Shown here piece after piece: positions 43,309 to 52,212 of a stretch of DNA of 64,000 bases. Below the pieces are notes generated by a model. That model was not told the DNA's origin. It did not search any database and saw nothing but the letters and a program-made list of their open reading frames with translations. The stretch is from Streptomyces sp. ISL-11. Lineage in GTDB: Bacteria; Actinomycetota; Actinomycetes; Streptomycetales; Streptomycetaceae. The stretch is taken from the NCBI RefSeq assembly GCF_018614525.1, contig NZ_JAGGOL010000009.1, forward strand, positions 1 through 64,000, read 5' to 3'. Within the stretch, counting starts at the first letter, position 1. The number at the start of each line of letters is the position of its first letter. The position numbers and the translations under genes are program-made.

Positions 43309-43361
43309 CGAAGGGCCGCACCCCCCATCAAGGCGTCCAACCCCGGGGGTGCGGCCCTTCG
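43309..43361 (-). terminator. Strong terminator downstream of DUF1416 gene
   Basis: A perfect 17-bp stem (43309-43325 with 43345-43361) has arms CGAAGGGCCGCACCCCC and its complement, around a 19-nt loop. It lies 36 bp beyond the stop of the leftward sulfurtransferase-DUF1416 operon. Confidence 0.85.
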
Positions 43362-43396
43362 GCCGTTCGTGCGCCCGGTCCGCGGGCCCGCCGGAC

Positions 43397-43684
43397 TCAG
43401 ACGGCGATGGCGACCTCGGCCAGGCCGCCCTGCTGGGCGACGACCTTGCGGTCGGCGGTGGCGCCGGGCACCAGCGCCCGCACCGTCCACGTGCCCTCGG
43501 CCGCGTAGAAGCGGAACTGCCCGGTCGCCGAGGTGGGCACCTCGGCGGTGAACTCGCCGGTCGAGTCCAGCAGGCGCACGTAACCGGTGACGGGCTGGCC
43601 GTCGCGGGTCACCGAACCCTGGATGGTGGTCTCACCGGACTTGGCGGTCGAGGCGTCGGGGCCGCCGGTCTTTGCTCCACACAT
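43397..43684 (-). CDS. DUF1416 protein (sulfurtransferase partner)
   Basis: The 95-residue beta-rich protein begins MCGAKTGGPDAS and continues GETTIQGSVTRDGQPVTGYVRLLDSTGEFTAEV, the pattern of actinobacterial DUF1416, which always follows a CysA-type sulfurtransferase. It lies 30 bp downstream of that gene here. Its exact role is unknown; the N-terminal Cys could accept sulfur. Confidence 0.9.
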   Translation of the reverse strand: MCGAKTGGPDASTAKSGETTIQGSVTRDGQPVTGYVRLLDSTGEFTAEVPTSATGQFRFYAAEGTWTVRALVPGATADRKVVAQQGGLAEVAIAV

Positions 43685-43714
43685 AAGTGATCCTTGAAGA
43701 GGGGGACGGAGGGG

Positions 43715-44560
43715 TCAGTTGCCGGCGCCGAGCTCGATCGGCACGCCGACCAGCGAGCCGTACTCGGTCCAGGAGCCGTCGTAGTTGCGGACGTTGGCCT
43801 GGCCCAGGAGCTCGTGCAGGACGAACCACGTGTGCGCGGAGCGCTCGCCGATGCGGCAGTAGGCGATGGTGTCCTTGGCCAGGTCCACGCCGGCGCCCTC
43901 GTAGACGGCCTTGAGCTCGTCGTCGGACTTGAAGGTGCCGTCGTCGTTGGCCGCCTTCGACCAGGGGATGTTGCGCGCACTGGGCACGTGGCCGGGACGC
44001 TGCGACTGCTCCTGCGGGAGGTGCGCCGGGGCGAGCAGCTTGCCGCTGAACTCGTCGGGGGAGCGGACGTCGACGAGGTTGAGCGAGCCGATCGCGTCGA
44101 CGACGTCGTCGCGGAACGCGCGGATCGAGGCGTCCTGCGGCTGGGCCTTGTACGCGGTGTGCGGGCGCTGCGGCACCTCGGCCACCAGGTCGCGGGAGTC
44201 CAGCTCCCACTTCTTGCGGCCGCCGTCGAGGAGCTTCACGTCCTGGTGACCGTAGAGCTTGAAGTACCAGTAGGCGTACGAGGCGAACCAGTTGTTGTTG
44301 CCGCCGTAGAGGACGACCGTGTCGTCGTTGGCGATGCCCTTCTCCGAGAGGAGCTTCTCGAAGCCGGCCTGGTCGACGAAGTCGCGGCGCACCGGGTCCT
44401 GGAGGTCGGTCCGCCAGTCGATCCGCACGGCGGTCTTGATGTGGTTCTTGTCGTAGGCCGAGGTGTCCTCGTCGACCTCGACGATGACGGTCTTCGGGTC
44501 GCCTGCGTCGATGCGGGCCTGTACCCAGTCGGCGTCCACCAGGACGTCACTGCGGCTCAT
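43715..44560 (-). CDS. sseA: Two-domain thiosulfate sulfurtransferase (rhodanese)
   Basis: The 281-residue protein has an inactive N-terminal rhodanese domain (VIVEVDEDTSAYDKNHI) and an active C-terminal domain with the persulfide-forming Cys in AYCRIGERSAHTWFVL. It transfers sulfane sulfur from thiosulfate to thiol acceptors. It matches the actinobacterial CysA/SseA type (cysA2 in mycobacteria). A Cys-rich leader peptide lies 200 bp upstream, and DUF1416 and DsrE genes follow, giving a sulfur-metabolism cluster. Confidence 0.94.
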   Translation of the reverse strand: MSRSDVLVDADWVQARIDAGDPKTVIVEVDEDTSAYDKNHIKTAVRIDWRTDLQDPVRRDFVDQAGFEKLLSEKGIANDDTVVLYGGNNNWFASYAYWYFKLYGHQDVKLLDGGRKKWELDSRDLVAEVPQRPHTAYKAQPQDASIRAFRDDVVDAIGSLNLVDVRSPDEFSGKLLAPAHLPQEQSQRPGHVPSARNIPWSKAANDDGTFKSDDELKAVYEGAGVDLAKDTIAYCRIGERSAHTWFVLHELLGQANVRNYDGSWTEYGSLVGVPIELGAGN

Positions 44561-44581
44561 GCTGTTCTCCTCCGGGGCGAT

Positions 44582-44616
44582 GGGGGCACCCCCAAGCCCT
44601 CAGGGCTGTGGGGGAG
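44582..44616 (-). promoter_or_regulatory. Candidate attenuator hairpin before the sulfurtransferase gene
   Basis: Between the leader peptide and the sulfurtransferase start, GGGGGCACCCCC and CCCTCAGGG...GTGGGGGAG offer alternative G/C-rich stems, including pairing across 44582-44616. This is the arrangement expected for attenuation controlled by leader translation, and the sequence also belongs to the CTCCCCCAG/GGTGCCCCC repeat family seen elsewhere here. Confidence 0.45.
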
Positions 44617-44758
44617 GGTGTGCGCGGGCGCCGGGGTCGCGGGAGAGGGGCGCGGCGCCGCGCAGCTGATGGTGTGGGAGGGCCTCGGCGGTGCGAGGCG
44701 GAACAAGCGGGGGACGAGCGGCCGGCGGGGGTGGGTCCCGCCGGGGGCATGGTCCCCG

Positions 44759-44839
44759 TCAGACATGGCGACAGAGCATGGCGGCGACGCGGCACAGGTC
44801 TATTGCCCGCCGCTTCGTGAGGTCCGCCTGTCGCTTCAT
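44759..44839 (-). CDS. Cys-rich leader peptide of the sulfurtransferase operon
   Basis: A 27-codon frame from ATG 44839 to TGA 44759 encodes a 26-residue basic peptide whose second half reads LTKRRAIDLCRVAAMLCRHV. The DLCRVxxxLCR motif is that of the actinobacterial Cys-containing leader peptides (Ms5788A-type) found before sulfur genes. Ribosome stalling at the Cys codons when cysteinyl-tRNA is scarce is thought to raise downstream expression. The peptide itself probably has no other function. Confidence 0.8.
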   Translation of the reverse strand: MKRQADLTKRRAIDLCRVAAMLCRHV

Positions 44840-45065
44840 GCGTCCGATCGTAGGGACGGACAGGCGTGCGTGTCACCGGTGTGTCGAATGGCGAGACGGG
44901 ATCTTCCGCTATGTGAGATCGGAGCCTCTGGCGGAGCAGCGGGACGGGCGGGTCCGGCCGGTGATCCCGTACGGGGTTCTGTCGTACGGACGTGCCCGTC
45001 TCGCTGGGTGGACCGGCCCGGACAGCCCGGACCGGCGGGAAACGGGGCCCCGGCCGGGCCCCGCC

Positions 45066-45773
45066 TCAGCCGGCCAGGTTGACGTTCGTGCCGGCGAGGG
45101 TGATGTCGACGCCGTCGGGCGTCGTGACGACCTTGTCCAGCTTGATGCCCTTGGGCAGGCCGTTGATGCGGCGGTCCAGGTCGATCTTCTGGCGGACGGC
45201 CTGCTCCAGGCCCGGAATGCCCTGCGAGGGCACCTCGTCGGCCCGTACGCGGACGGTGTCACCGTTCTGCACGCTCACGGTGGAGACCACGCTGCGTTCG
45301 ACGGGCTGGCCCATCACCAGGACCTTGCCGGTGACCTTGACCTTGCTCTGGCCCGCCGCGTCGGTGCCGCCGTAGGCGATGGTCACGCCCGGGTCGGCGG
45401 CGGCCTTGGTGAGCTCGGCGTAGGAGATCCGCGCGGTGCCGGACGCGCTGTCGGCGACGGCGGAGGTGAAGCTGCTGTTGATGCGGACGTCGCGCAGGGT
45501 GGCGTCGAAGCCCGACACCCGCACGGACTCGCGGCCCGAACCGGCGGTGACGCCGTCGAGCTTCACCTCGACCTCGTCGAGGCGGGAGCCGGCCACCTGC
45601 GTCAGGAACGGGAAGCCCTTGATCGAGACCTCCGGAGTGCCGGAGAGGCCCTGGCTGCTGCGTATCTTCTCGGCGGCCTGGTCCTCGGCGAGATACACCG
45701 CGAGGCGGTCCGCGCCCACGAAGAGTGCCCCCAGAATCACGGCGATGATCAGGGTTATTCGTATTGCGCGCAT
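45066..45773 (-). CDS. DUF2993 (LmeA-like) exported protein
   Basis: The 235-residue product has an N-terminal membrane anchor (IRITLIIAVILGALFVGADRLAVYL) and the repeated beta pattern of DUF2993 (GTPEVSIKGFPFLTQVAGSRLDEVEVKLDGV; GIKLDKVVTTPDGVDITLAG). DUF2993 proteins such as mycobacterial LmeA bind phospholipid and support cell-envelope lipid assembly. The start is ATG 45773. It stands alone. Confidence 0.88.
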   Translation of the reverse strand: MRAIRITLIIAVILGALFVGADRLAVYLAEDQAAEKIRSSQGLSGTPEVSIKGFPFLTQVAGSRLDEVEVKLDGVTAGSGRESVRVSGFDATLRDVRINSSFTSAVADSASGTARISYAELTKAAADPGVTIAYGGTDAAGQSKVKVTGKVLVMGQPVERSVVSTVSVQNGDTVRVRADEVPSQGIPGLEQAVRQKIDLDRRINGLPKGIKLDKVVTTPDGVDITLAGTNVNLAG

Positions 45774-45896
45774 TGAATCCTTCGCTCCCCCGGGTCTCGG
45801 TCAGGCCCTTTGCCTGTCCAGGGAGCGTAGGCCGTGTCCGGCGGATCATGTGAGCGGGTGTCGTGCGCACCACCGCTGCGCGGTGATGTCCTCAAA

Positions 45897-45985
45897 CTCC
45901 CCCAGCTACCGCTGGGAGGTGCCCCCAGACGGGCTTGATTGCGGCTGAGCTCAGCCAAATCAAGCCCGTCCGGCGATTGAGGACG
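45897..45985. repeat. Intergenic hairpin repeats with a dispersed-repeat copy
   Basis: This 329-bp gene gap (45774-46102) holds a CTCCCCCAG...GGTGCCCCC repeat (45897-45927). It is followed by a long hairpin in which ACGGGCTTGATT (45929-45940) pairs with AATCAAGCCCGT (45958-45969) around the palindrome GGCTGAGCTCAGCC (45943-45956). The right arm is a copy of the CAAGCCCGTCCGGCGATTGAGGAC repeat also clustered at 51.8-52.2 kb. It probably terminates the leftward membrane-protein gene. The rest of the gap is G/C-rich CGGC/GCCG repeats without a gene. Confidence 0.7.
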
Positions 45986-46102
45986 CGCCCGCAGGGCGCC
46001 CGCCGCCGCAGGCGGCAAAGACGGCGGCCTGCGGCCGAAGACCCGCGCCCGCCGCCGTGGCAGGCAAAGGCGGCCGCCGGCCGAAGCCCCACCGGACACC
46101 GC

Positions 46103-47551
46103 CTAGGCCAGCGCCCGCCCGATCAGGTAAACCGCCGGCGCCGCAGCGGCAAGCGGCAGCGCGACGCCCGCCGTCATGTGGACGAAGCGCGACGGGTAGT
46201 CGTAGCTCGCCACCCGCAGGCCGATCAGCGCGCAGGCGCCCGCCGCCAGGGCGAGGAGCGCGCCGGAGTTGCCCATCCCGGTCAGTCCGCCGGTGGCCAC
46301 GCCCGAGCCCGCCGCCGCGACCAGCGCGACGACCGGGGCGGCGAAGGACGGCAGCGGCAGCGCGCGCGCCAGGGCCGCCACGGCGACACCGGCGGCGCCG
46401 ACCACGACCGCGTCGGAGTGGGCGGCCGCCGCGAGGTGACCGGCCGCGACGACGGTGAGGGCGGCCGAGGCACCGGCGACCATCAGCCCGTACAGGCGCT
46501 CGTCTGGCGACGCGTGGCTGCGCAGCTGGAGCACCAGCGTCAGCAGCAGCCACACGCCCATCGTGCCGATGAGCACGGTCGGCGCCTGGCCGGTGTCCGT
46601 GGCCAGCAGCCCGATGTCGGCGGCCACACCGCCCATGAAGGCCAGTGCGATGCCCTGACGGGCGGGCCACATGCCGTTCAGCCGGAACCAGCCCGCCGCC
46701 GTCACCGCCTGGAGCAGCACCACCGGCACCACCAGCGCCAGTTGCCCCACCGGTGCGGCCAGGGCGAGCAGCGCCGCCAGGACCGAGGTCAGCACGGCCG
46801 GCTTCAGGCCCGGCGAGAGGATCTGCGGCCGGCCCTCGGCCCGCGCCTTCTCCGCGGCCGTCATCGGCCGCCCGGAAGCATCCGGAGCGGCGGCGTCCGG
46901 CTCTTCCGGCTCCTGTGCCCCCGGGACGGGCCCGGGCGGCCCGGGCTGCGCGTGGCGGCCCGGCGCGCGCGATTCCGTCACGCCCGGCCACTCGCCACCC
47001 GTCGCGCCGTCGTCGGCGCGGTGGTGGCCGCCGTGGCGCGGATACGGGCCGGAGGCGCCCTCGCCGAAGCCGGACGGACCCTGCCCGTAACCGGGCACGG
47101 CCTCCGGGAGCGGGCCGCCGGGCCGCGGCGCGCCGTACGCGTCGTCCGCCGCGGGGGCGGGCGCGGCGGGCCGCTGCCAGGTCTGGGTGTCCCAGGTCGG
47201 CGTCTGCCAGGTCTGCGTCGGGGGCTCGGACTGCGCGTAGCCCTGCTGCCCGCCCTGCGTCGTGGGCCACGCCGCGGGGGACTGCGGCTGCTGCGCGTGC
47301 CCCTGCGCGTGCCCCTGCGCCGTGTACGGGTCGTACGCGCCGCCGTCGTAGGGGTTGTGCGTGTCGTACGCGCCCGGGTTCTGCGCCGGGGGCTGCGCGC
47401 CCGGTGCCCCCTGGGACCCGTGATCGTAGGGGGCGTAGCCCTCCTGCTGCTGCCCGTAGCCCTCGTGGGGCTGCTGCCCGTAGGTCTCCTGCGGGCGGTA
47501 CGGGTCGTACGGCTCTCGCGGCTCGTACGCGTTGTGCGGCTGATTGGTCAT
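46103..47551 (-). CDS. Membrane protein with Pro/Gln/Tyr-rich cytoplasmic N-terminus
   Basis: The 482-residue product starts at ATG 47551. About 250 residues are low-complexity (YDPYRPQETYGQQPHEGYG, QGHAQGHAQQPQSP and three TW/QTW repeats), probably disordered. They precede eight or so membrane segments (VLTSVLAALLALAAPVGQLALVVPVVLL through GVALPLAAAAPAVYLIG). It has no transporter or enzyme signature. The stop of the MoaD/ThiS-like gene lies 10 bp upstream, so the two are co-transcribed. Confidence 0.78.
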   Translation of the reverse strand: MTNQPHNAYEPREPYDPYRPQETYGQQPHEGYGQQQEGYAPYDHGSQGAPGAQPPAQNPGAYDTHNPYDGGAYDPYTAQGHAQGHAQQPQSPAAWPTTQGGQQGYAQSEPPTQTWQTPTWDTQTWQRPAAPAPAADDAYGAPRPGGPLPEAVPGYGQGPSGFGEGASGPYPRHGGHHRADDGATGGEWPGVTESRAPGRHAQPGPPGPVPGAQEPEEPDAAAPDASGRPMTAAEKARAEGRPQILSPGLKPAVLTSVLAALLALAAPVGQLALVVPVVLLQAVTAAGWFRLNGMWPARQGIALAFMGGVAADIGLLATDTGQAPTVLIGTMGVWLLLTLVLQLRSHASPDERLYGLMVAGASAALTVVAAGHLAAAAHSDAVVVGAAGVAVAALARALPLPSFAAPVVALVAAAGSGVATGGLTGMGNSGALLALAAGACALIGLRVASYDYPSRFVHMTAGVALPLAAAAPAVYLIGRALA

Positions 47552-47561
47552 CGTGCCGGGG

Positions 47562-47888
47562 TCACCCTCCTGCGAAGGGCGGGAGCACCTCGACGGTGCC
47601 GCCCTCGGCCAGTTGGACCGTCGTGTGGTCGCGCGTGCCGACCGGGTCGCCGTCCACGAGGAACGAGCAGCGCAGCAGCACCCGCGCGAACTCCGGGCGC
47701 TCCGCGTGGCGCCGCCGGGCGGCGTCGAGCGCCTCGGCCAGCGTCCGGGCCGCGAACGGCTCCTCGGCCGTGCCGGCGGCCGCCTTCGCCGCGGCCCAGT
47801 ACCGGATCGTGCCCGCCGGTCCCGGCTGCTCCGGCAGCTCATCCGACAGAGCCGGTTTCACCGGATGTGCCGGTTGTGTCGTCGCCAC
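47562..47888 (-). CDS. MoaD/ThiS-family small sulfur carrier
   Basis: The 108-residue ubiquitin-like protein has a disordered first 25 residues, then GTIRYWAAAKAAAGTAEEPF, CSFLVDGDPVG and a C-terminal VEVLPPFAGG. The terminal Gly-Gly is the site of thiocarboxylation in MoaD/ThiS carriers. It could serve molybdopterin synthesis or another sulfur-insertion pathway. No MoaE or ThiG gene is nearby. It shares an operon with the membrane protein. Confidence 0.88.
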   Translation of the reverse strand: MATTQPAHPVKPALSDELPEQPGPAGTIRYWAAAKAAAGTAEEPFAARTLAEALDAARRRHAERPEFARVLLRCSFLVDGDPVGTRDHTTVQLAEGGTVEVLPPFAGG

Positions 47889-48003
47889 GGCGACCCCTTT
47901 CCTTCATCTGCGCCTCCCATGATGACGGGTGCCGGACCGCCCCCGGCCCGCCACCGGTAAAACGGGAGGCTGCGCGGCGGGGCGCTCCTCTAGGCTGCGT
48001 GGT

Positions 48004-49737
48004 GTGCTGGTACGACTTATGCGGGCGTATTTGAGGCCCTATTCCAAACCCATCGCGTTGGTCGTGCTCTTGCAGCTCGTCCAGACGCTTGCCACGCTCT
48101 ACCTCCCCACGCTCAACGCCGACATCATCGACAATGGTGTCGTCCAGGGCGACACCGGCTACATCCTGGAGCTCGGCGGCTGGATGCTCGGCGTCTCCGT
48201 CGTCCAGATCGTCTGCGCCGTCGGAGCCGTCTACTTCGGAGCCCGTACGGCCATGGCGCTCGGCCGTGACCTGCGCGGCGCGGTCTTCGACCGGGTGCAG
48301 TCCTTCTCGGCCCGCGAGGTGGGCCGCTTCGGCGCCCCCTCGCTGATCACCCGCACCACCAATGACGTGCAGCAGGTCCAGATGCTGGTCCTGATGTCCT
48401 TCACCCTGATGGTGTCCGCCCCGATCATGTGCGTCGGCGGCATCGTGATGGCCCTCAACCAGGACGTGCCGCTGTCGGCGCTGCTGCTCGTGATCGTCCC
48501 GGTCCTCGGCACCATCGTCTCGCTGATCATCTGGCGCATGCGGCCCATCTTCCGGGGCGTGCAGGAGCGCATCGACACGGTCAACCGCGTCCTGCGCGAG
48601 CAGATCACCGGCATCCGCGTCATCCGGGCCTTCGTCCGCGACACCCACGAGCGGGAACGGTTCCGGTCCGCCAACACCGAGCTCATGGACGTGTCCCTGC
48701 GCGCCGGCCGGCTGATGTCGCTGATGTTCCCGACCGTGATGCTCGTCGTGAACCTCTCCTCCGTCGCCGTCCTGTGGTTCGGCGGCCACCGCATCGACGG
48801 CGGCCACATGGAGATCGGCGCGCTGACGGCCTTCCTCAGCTACCTCATGCAGATCCTGATGGCCGTCATGATGGCCACCTTCATGTTCATGATGGTGCCG
48901 CGCGCCGAGGTCTGCGCCGAGCGCGTCCAGGAGGTCCTCGCCACCCACTCCAGCGTCGTGCCCCCCGCCGCGCCCGTCACCGAGCTGCGCCGCGCCGGCC
49001 ACCTGGAGCTGTCCGGTGTGGAGTTCCGCTACCCCGGCGCCGAGGAGCCCGTGCTCAAGGACGTCTCGCTCGTCGCCCGCCCCGGTGAGATCACGGCCGT
49101 CATCGGCTCCACCGGCAGCGGCAAGTCCACGCTGCTGGGCCTCGTGCCCCGGCTGTTCGACGCCACCGGGGGCTCGGTCCTCGTCGACGGCGTCGACGTC
49201 CGCGAGCTCGACCCCGTCCTCGCGTCGGAGACCGTCGGATTCGTCCCCCAGAAGCCCTACCTCTTCTCCGGCACCGTCGCCTCCAACCTCCGCTACGGCA
49301 AGCCCGACGCCTCCGACGAGGAACTGTGGCGCGCCCTGGAGACCGCGCAGGCGCGCGAGTTCGTCGAGGACATGGAGCTGGGCCTCCAGGCACCCATCGC
49401 CCAGGGCGGCTCCAACGTCTCCGGCGGCCAGCGCCAGCGCCTGGCCATCGCCCGCGCCCTGGTCCGCCGCCCGGAGATCTACCTCTTCGACGACTCCTTC
49501 TCCGCCCTCGACTACGCCACCGACGCGCGGCTGCGCGCCGCCCTGGCCCGCGAGACGGAGGACGCGACCGTCGTCATCGTCGCCCAGCGGGTGTCCACGA
49601 TCCGTGACGCCCACCGGATCGTCGTCCTCGACGAGGGCCGCGTCGTCGGCACCGGCACCCACACCGAACTGATGACGTCGAACGACACCTACCGGGAGAT
49701 CGTCCTCTCCCAGCTCACCGAGGAGGAGGCGGCGTGA
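48004..49737 (+). CDS. ABC exporter half-transporter (heterodimer subunit 1)
   Basis: The 577-residue type I exporter (start GTG 48004; ATG 48019 is possible) has six membrane helices (residues about 15-320) and a nucleotide-binding domain. This has Walker A GSTGSGKSTLLG, Q-loop FVPQKPYLFSGTV, signature NVSGGQRQR and Walker B IYLFDDSFSALD. The Asp in place of the catalytic Glu after Walker B suggests one degenerate ATP site, common in heterodimeric exporters. The next gene overlaps by 4 bp, so the two form a heterodimer of the BmrCD/TM287-288 type. Confidence 0.93.
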   Translation: MLVRLMRAYLRPYSKPIALVVLLQLVQTLATLYLPTLNADIIDNGVVQGDTGYILELGGWMLGVSVVQIVCAVGAVYFGARTAMALGRDLRGAVFDRVQSFSAREVGRFGAPSLITRTTNDVQQVQMLVLMSFTLMVSAPIMCVGGIVMALNQDVPLSALLLVIVPVLGTIVSLIIWRMRPIFRGVQERIDTVNRVLREQITGIRVIRAFVRDTHERERFRSANTELMDVSLRAGRLMSLMFPTVMLVVNLSSVAVLWFGGHRIDGGHMEIGALTAFLSYLMQILMAVMMATFMFMMVPRAEVCAERVQEVLATHSSVVPPAAPVTELRRAGHLELSGVEFRYPGAEEPVLKDVSLVARPGEITAVIGSTGSGKSTLLGLVPRLFDATGGSVLVDGVDVRELDPVLASETVGFVPQKPYLFSGTVASNLRYGKPDASDEELWRALETAQAREFVEDMELGLQAPIAQGGSNVSGGQRQRLAIARALVRRPEIYLFDDSFSALDYATDARLRAALARETEDATVVIVAQRVSTIRDAHRIVVLDEGRVVGTGTHTELMTSNDTYREIVLSQLTEEEAA

Positions 49738-51758
49738 CGTCCCCGCAGAAACCCCAGCAGGACGGCGACGCCGGTACGGGCGCCGGCCCGGGCGCAGGCA
49801 AGGGCTCCGGCGCCGCGCCCGCGCGCAGAGGCCCCGCCCCGGCGGTCGGCATCGCGCGCTTCATGGGCGGCCAGCCCACCGAGCGGTCCATGGACTTCGC
49901 CGGCTCCGGCAAGCGGCTCCTGGCCACGCTCCGCCCCGAACGCGCCGTGATCGTCTTCGGGCTCCTCCTCGGCGTCGCCAGCGTCGCGCTGACCGTCCTC
50001 GGCCCCAAGATCCTCGGCCGGGCCACCGACCTGATCTTCTCGGGTGTCATAGGCCGGCGCTTCCCCGACGGCATCAGCAAGGCCGAGGCCATCGGCCGGA
50101 TGCGGCGGGAGGGCAACGGCCAGGTCGCCGACCTGCTCGCCTCCGTCGACTTCACCCCCGGCCGGGGCATCGACTTCGACGCCGTCGGCGAGGTGCTGCT
50201 CTGGGTCCTGCTGATCTACGTCGGTGCCTCGCTCTTCGGGCTCGTCCAGGCCCGTATCGCCACCAACGTCGTCCAGCGCGCCGTCTTCCGGCTGCGCGAG
50301 GAGGTCGAGGAGAAGCTGGGCCGGCTGCCGCTGAGCTACTTCGACAAGCAGCAGCGCGGCGAGGTGCTCTCCCGGGCCACCAACGACATCGACAACATCG
50401 CGCAGACCCTCCAGCAGACCCTCAGCCAGATAGTCACCTCCCTGCTGACCATCGTCGGCGTGCTGGCCGTGATGTTCTGGATCTCCTGGCTGCTGGCCCT
50501 GGTCGCCCTGGTCACCGTGCCGGTCTCCGTCGTCGTCGCCACGAAGATCGGCAAGCGCGCGCAGCCGCAGTTCGTCGCCCAGTGGAAGTCCACCGGCACG
50601 CTCAACGCCCACATCGAGGAGATGTACACCGGCCACTCGCTGGTCAAGGTCTTCGGCCGGCAGAAGGAGTCCGCCGAGACCTTCCGCAAGGAGAACCAGG
50701 ACCTCTACGAGGCCGGGTTCAAGGCGCAGTTCATCTCCGGCGTCATCCAGCCCGCGATGATGTTCATCGGCAACCTCAACTACGTGCTCGTCGCCGTCGT
50801 CGGCGGCCTGCGGGTCGCCTCCGGCGCGCTGTCCATCGGTGACGTCCAGGCGTTCGTGCAGTACTCGCGGCAGTTCAGCCAGCCGCTCACCCAGGTCGCC
50901 TCCATGGCCAACCTCGTCCAGTCCGGCGTTGCCTCCGCCGAGCGCGTCTTCGAGCTCCTCGACGCGGAGGAGCAGTCACCGGACGCGCCCGCCGCCGTGC
51001 GGCCGGAGCGGGTGCGGGGCCGGGTCTCCTTCGAGAAGGTCTCCTTCCGCTACGAGGCCGACAAGCCGCTCATCGAGGACCTCTCCCTCACGGTGAACCC
51101 CGGCCAGACCGTCGCCATCGTCGGCCCCACCGGCGCGGGCAAGACGACCCTGGTCAACCTGCTGATGCGCTTCTACGAGGTCAGCGGCGGCCGCATCAGC
51201 CTCGACGGCCTCGACATCGCCGCGATGTCCCGCGAGGAGCTGCGCTCGCACATCGGCATGGTCCTCCAGGACACCTGGCTCTTCGGCGGCACGATCGCCG
51301 AGAACATCGCCTACGGCGCGGCCGCGGGCACGCCCATGGACAAGATCGTCGAGGCCGCGAAGGCCACGCACGTCGACCGCTTCGTCCGCACCCTCCCGGA
51401 CGGCTACGACACCGTCATCGACGACGAGGGCTCCAACGTCAGCGTCGGCGAGAAGCAGCTGATCACGATCGCGCGGGCGTTCCTCGCCGAGCCGGAGATC
51501 CTCGTCCTGGACGAGGCGACGAGCTCCGTCGACACGCGCACGGAGGTCCTGATCCAGCACGCGATGGCCCAGCTCCGCACGGGCCGCACGAGCTTCGTCA
51601 TCGCGCACCGGCTGTCCACGATCCGTGACGCGGACGTCATCCTGGTGATGGAGTCGGGCCGGATCGTGGAGCAGGGCACGCATGACGCGTTGCTGGTGGC
51701 GGGTGGGGCTTACGCGCGGCTGTACGAGGCGCAGTTCGCGGAGCCGGTTGTGGGGTGA
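49734..51758 (+). CDS. ABC exporter half-transporter (heterodimer subunit 2)
   Basis: The 674-residue partner starts at GTG 49734, overlapping the upstream stop. It has an N-terminal Gly/Ala/Pro extension, a larger extracytoplasmic insert between the first two helices (FPDGISKAEAIGRMRREGNG), six membrane segments and an NBD with GPTGAGKTTLV, signature NVSVGEKQL and ILVLDEATSSVDTR. This subunit keeps the catalytic Glu; its signature is NVSVG rather than NVSGG, a mild deviation. The substrate is probably a hydrophobic compound or lipid; it is unknown. Confidence 0.93.
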   Translation: MTSPQKPQQDGDAGTGAGPGAGKGSGAAPARRGPAPAVGIARFMGGQPTERSMDFAGSGKRLLATLRPERAVIVFGLLLGVASVALTVLGPKILGRATDLIFSGVIGRRFPDGISKAEAIGRMRREGNGQVADLLASVDFTPGRGIDFDAVGEVLLWVLLIYVGASLFGLVQARIATNVVQRAVFRLREEVEEKLGRLPLSYFDKQQRGEVLSRATNDIDNIAQTLQQTLSQIVTSLLTIVGVLAVMFWISWLLALVALVTVPVSVVVATKIGKRAQPQFVAQWKSTGTLNAHIEEMYTGHSLVKVFGRQKESAETFRKENQDLYEAGFKAQFISGVIQPAMMFIGNLNYVLVAVVGGLRVASGALSIGDVQAFVQYSRQFSQPLTQVASMANLVQSGVASAERVFELLDAEEQSPDAPAAVRPERVRGRVSFEKVSFRYEADKPLIEDLSLTVNPGQTVAIVGPTGAGKTTLVNLLMRFYEVSGGRISLDGLDIAAMSREELRSHIGMVLQDTWLFGGTIAENIAYGAAAGTPMDKIVEAAKATHVDRFVRTLPDGYDTVIDDEGSNVSVGEKQLITIARAFLAEPEILVLDEATSSVDTRTEVLIQHAMAQLRTGRTSFVIAHRLSTIRDADVILVMESGRIVEQGTHDALLVAGGAYARLYEAQFAEPVVG

Positions 51759-51769
51759 CGTTTGGGTGC

Positions 51770-52212
51770 CCTCAGTCGCCGGGCGGGCTCGGGTTCGGCT
51801 CGCCGCCGTCGCGGGGGTGTCCTCAAGCGCCGGACGGGCTGGGGAGTGGCCGGGCGTGCTGTTCGGCTGACCGCCGTCCGGGGGTGTCCTCAATCGCCGG
51901 ACGGGCTTGATGGTGCCGGGCGCGGCTGCCGGCCTTGCGGCTGGGGGAGCCCATTCCAGCCCGTCCGGCGATTGAGGACGACCTCAGCCAAATCGCGCAT
52001 ACAGCGCTCAAGGGCGACCTCAGCCCAATCCAGCCCGTCCGGCGTTTGAGGACAGGCTCAGCCCCGGTTGGGGGTGCCAATTCCAGCCCGTCCGGCGCTT
52101 GAGGACAGGCCCCGCCCCGGTTCGGGGCGCTCAATCCAGCCCGTCCGGCGATTGAGGACAAGCCCCGCCCCGGCCCGGCGCGTCAAGACCAGCCCGTCCG
52201 GCGTTTGAGGAC
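51770..52212. repeat. Cluster of eight dispersed GTCCTCAAnCGCCGGACGGGCTGG repeats
   Basis: Eight copies with core CAGCCCGTCCGGCG followed by nTTGAGGAC lie within 443 bp. Copies at about 51770 (degenerate), 51820 and 51887 are in inverted orientation. Those at 51956, 52030, 52083, 52135 and 52189 are direct. Spacers vary between 28 and 55 bp and are not conserved, so this is not a CRISPR. Opposite copies can form large hairpins. The array separates the exporter operon from the convergent hydrolase gene and provides that gene's last codons. Confidence 0.88.

Noticed and set aside
51770-52212. CRISPR array
   Set aside because: The repeats are in both orientations, spacers vary widely and are G/C-rich chromosomal-type DNA, no cas genes are near, and the same unit occurs singly at 45960.
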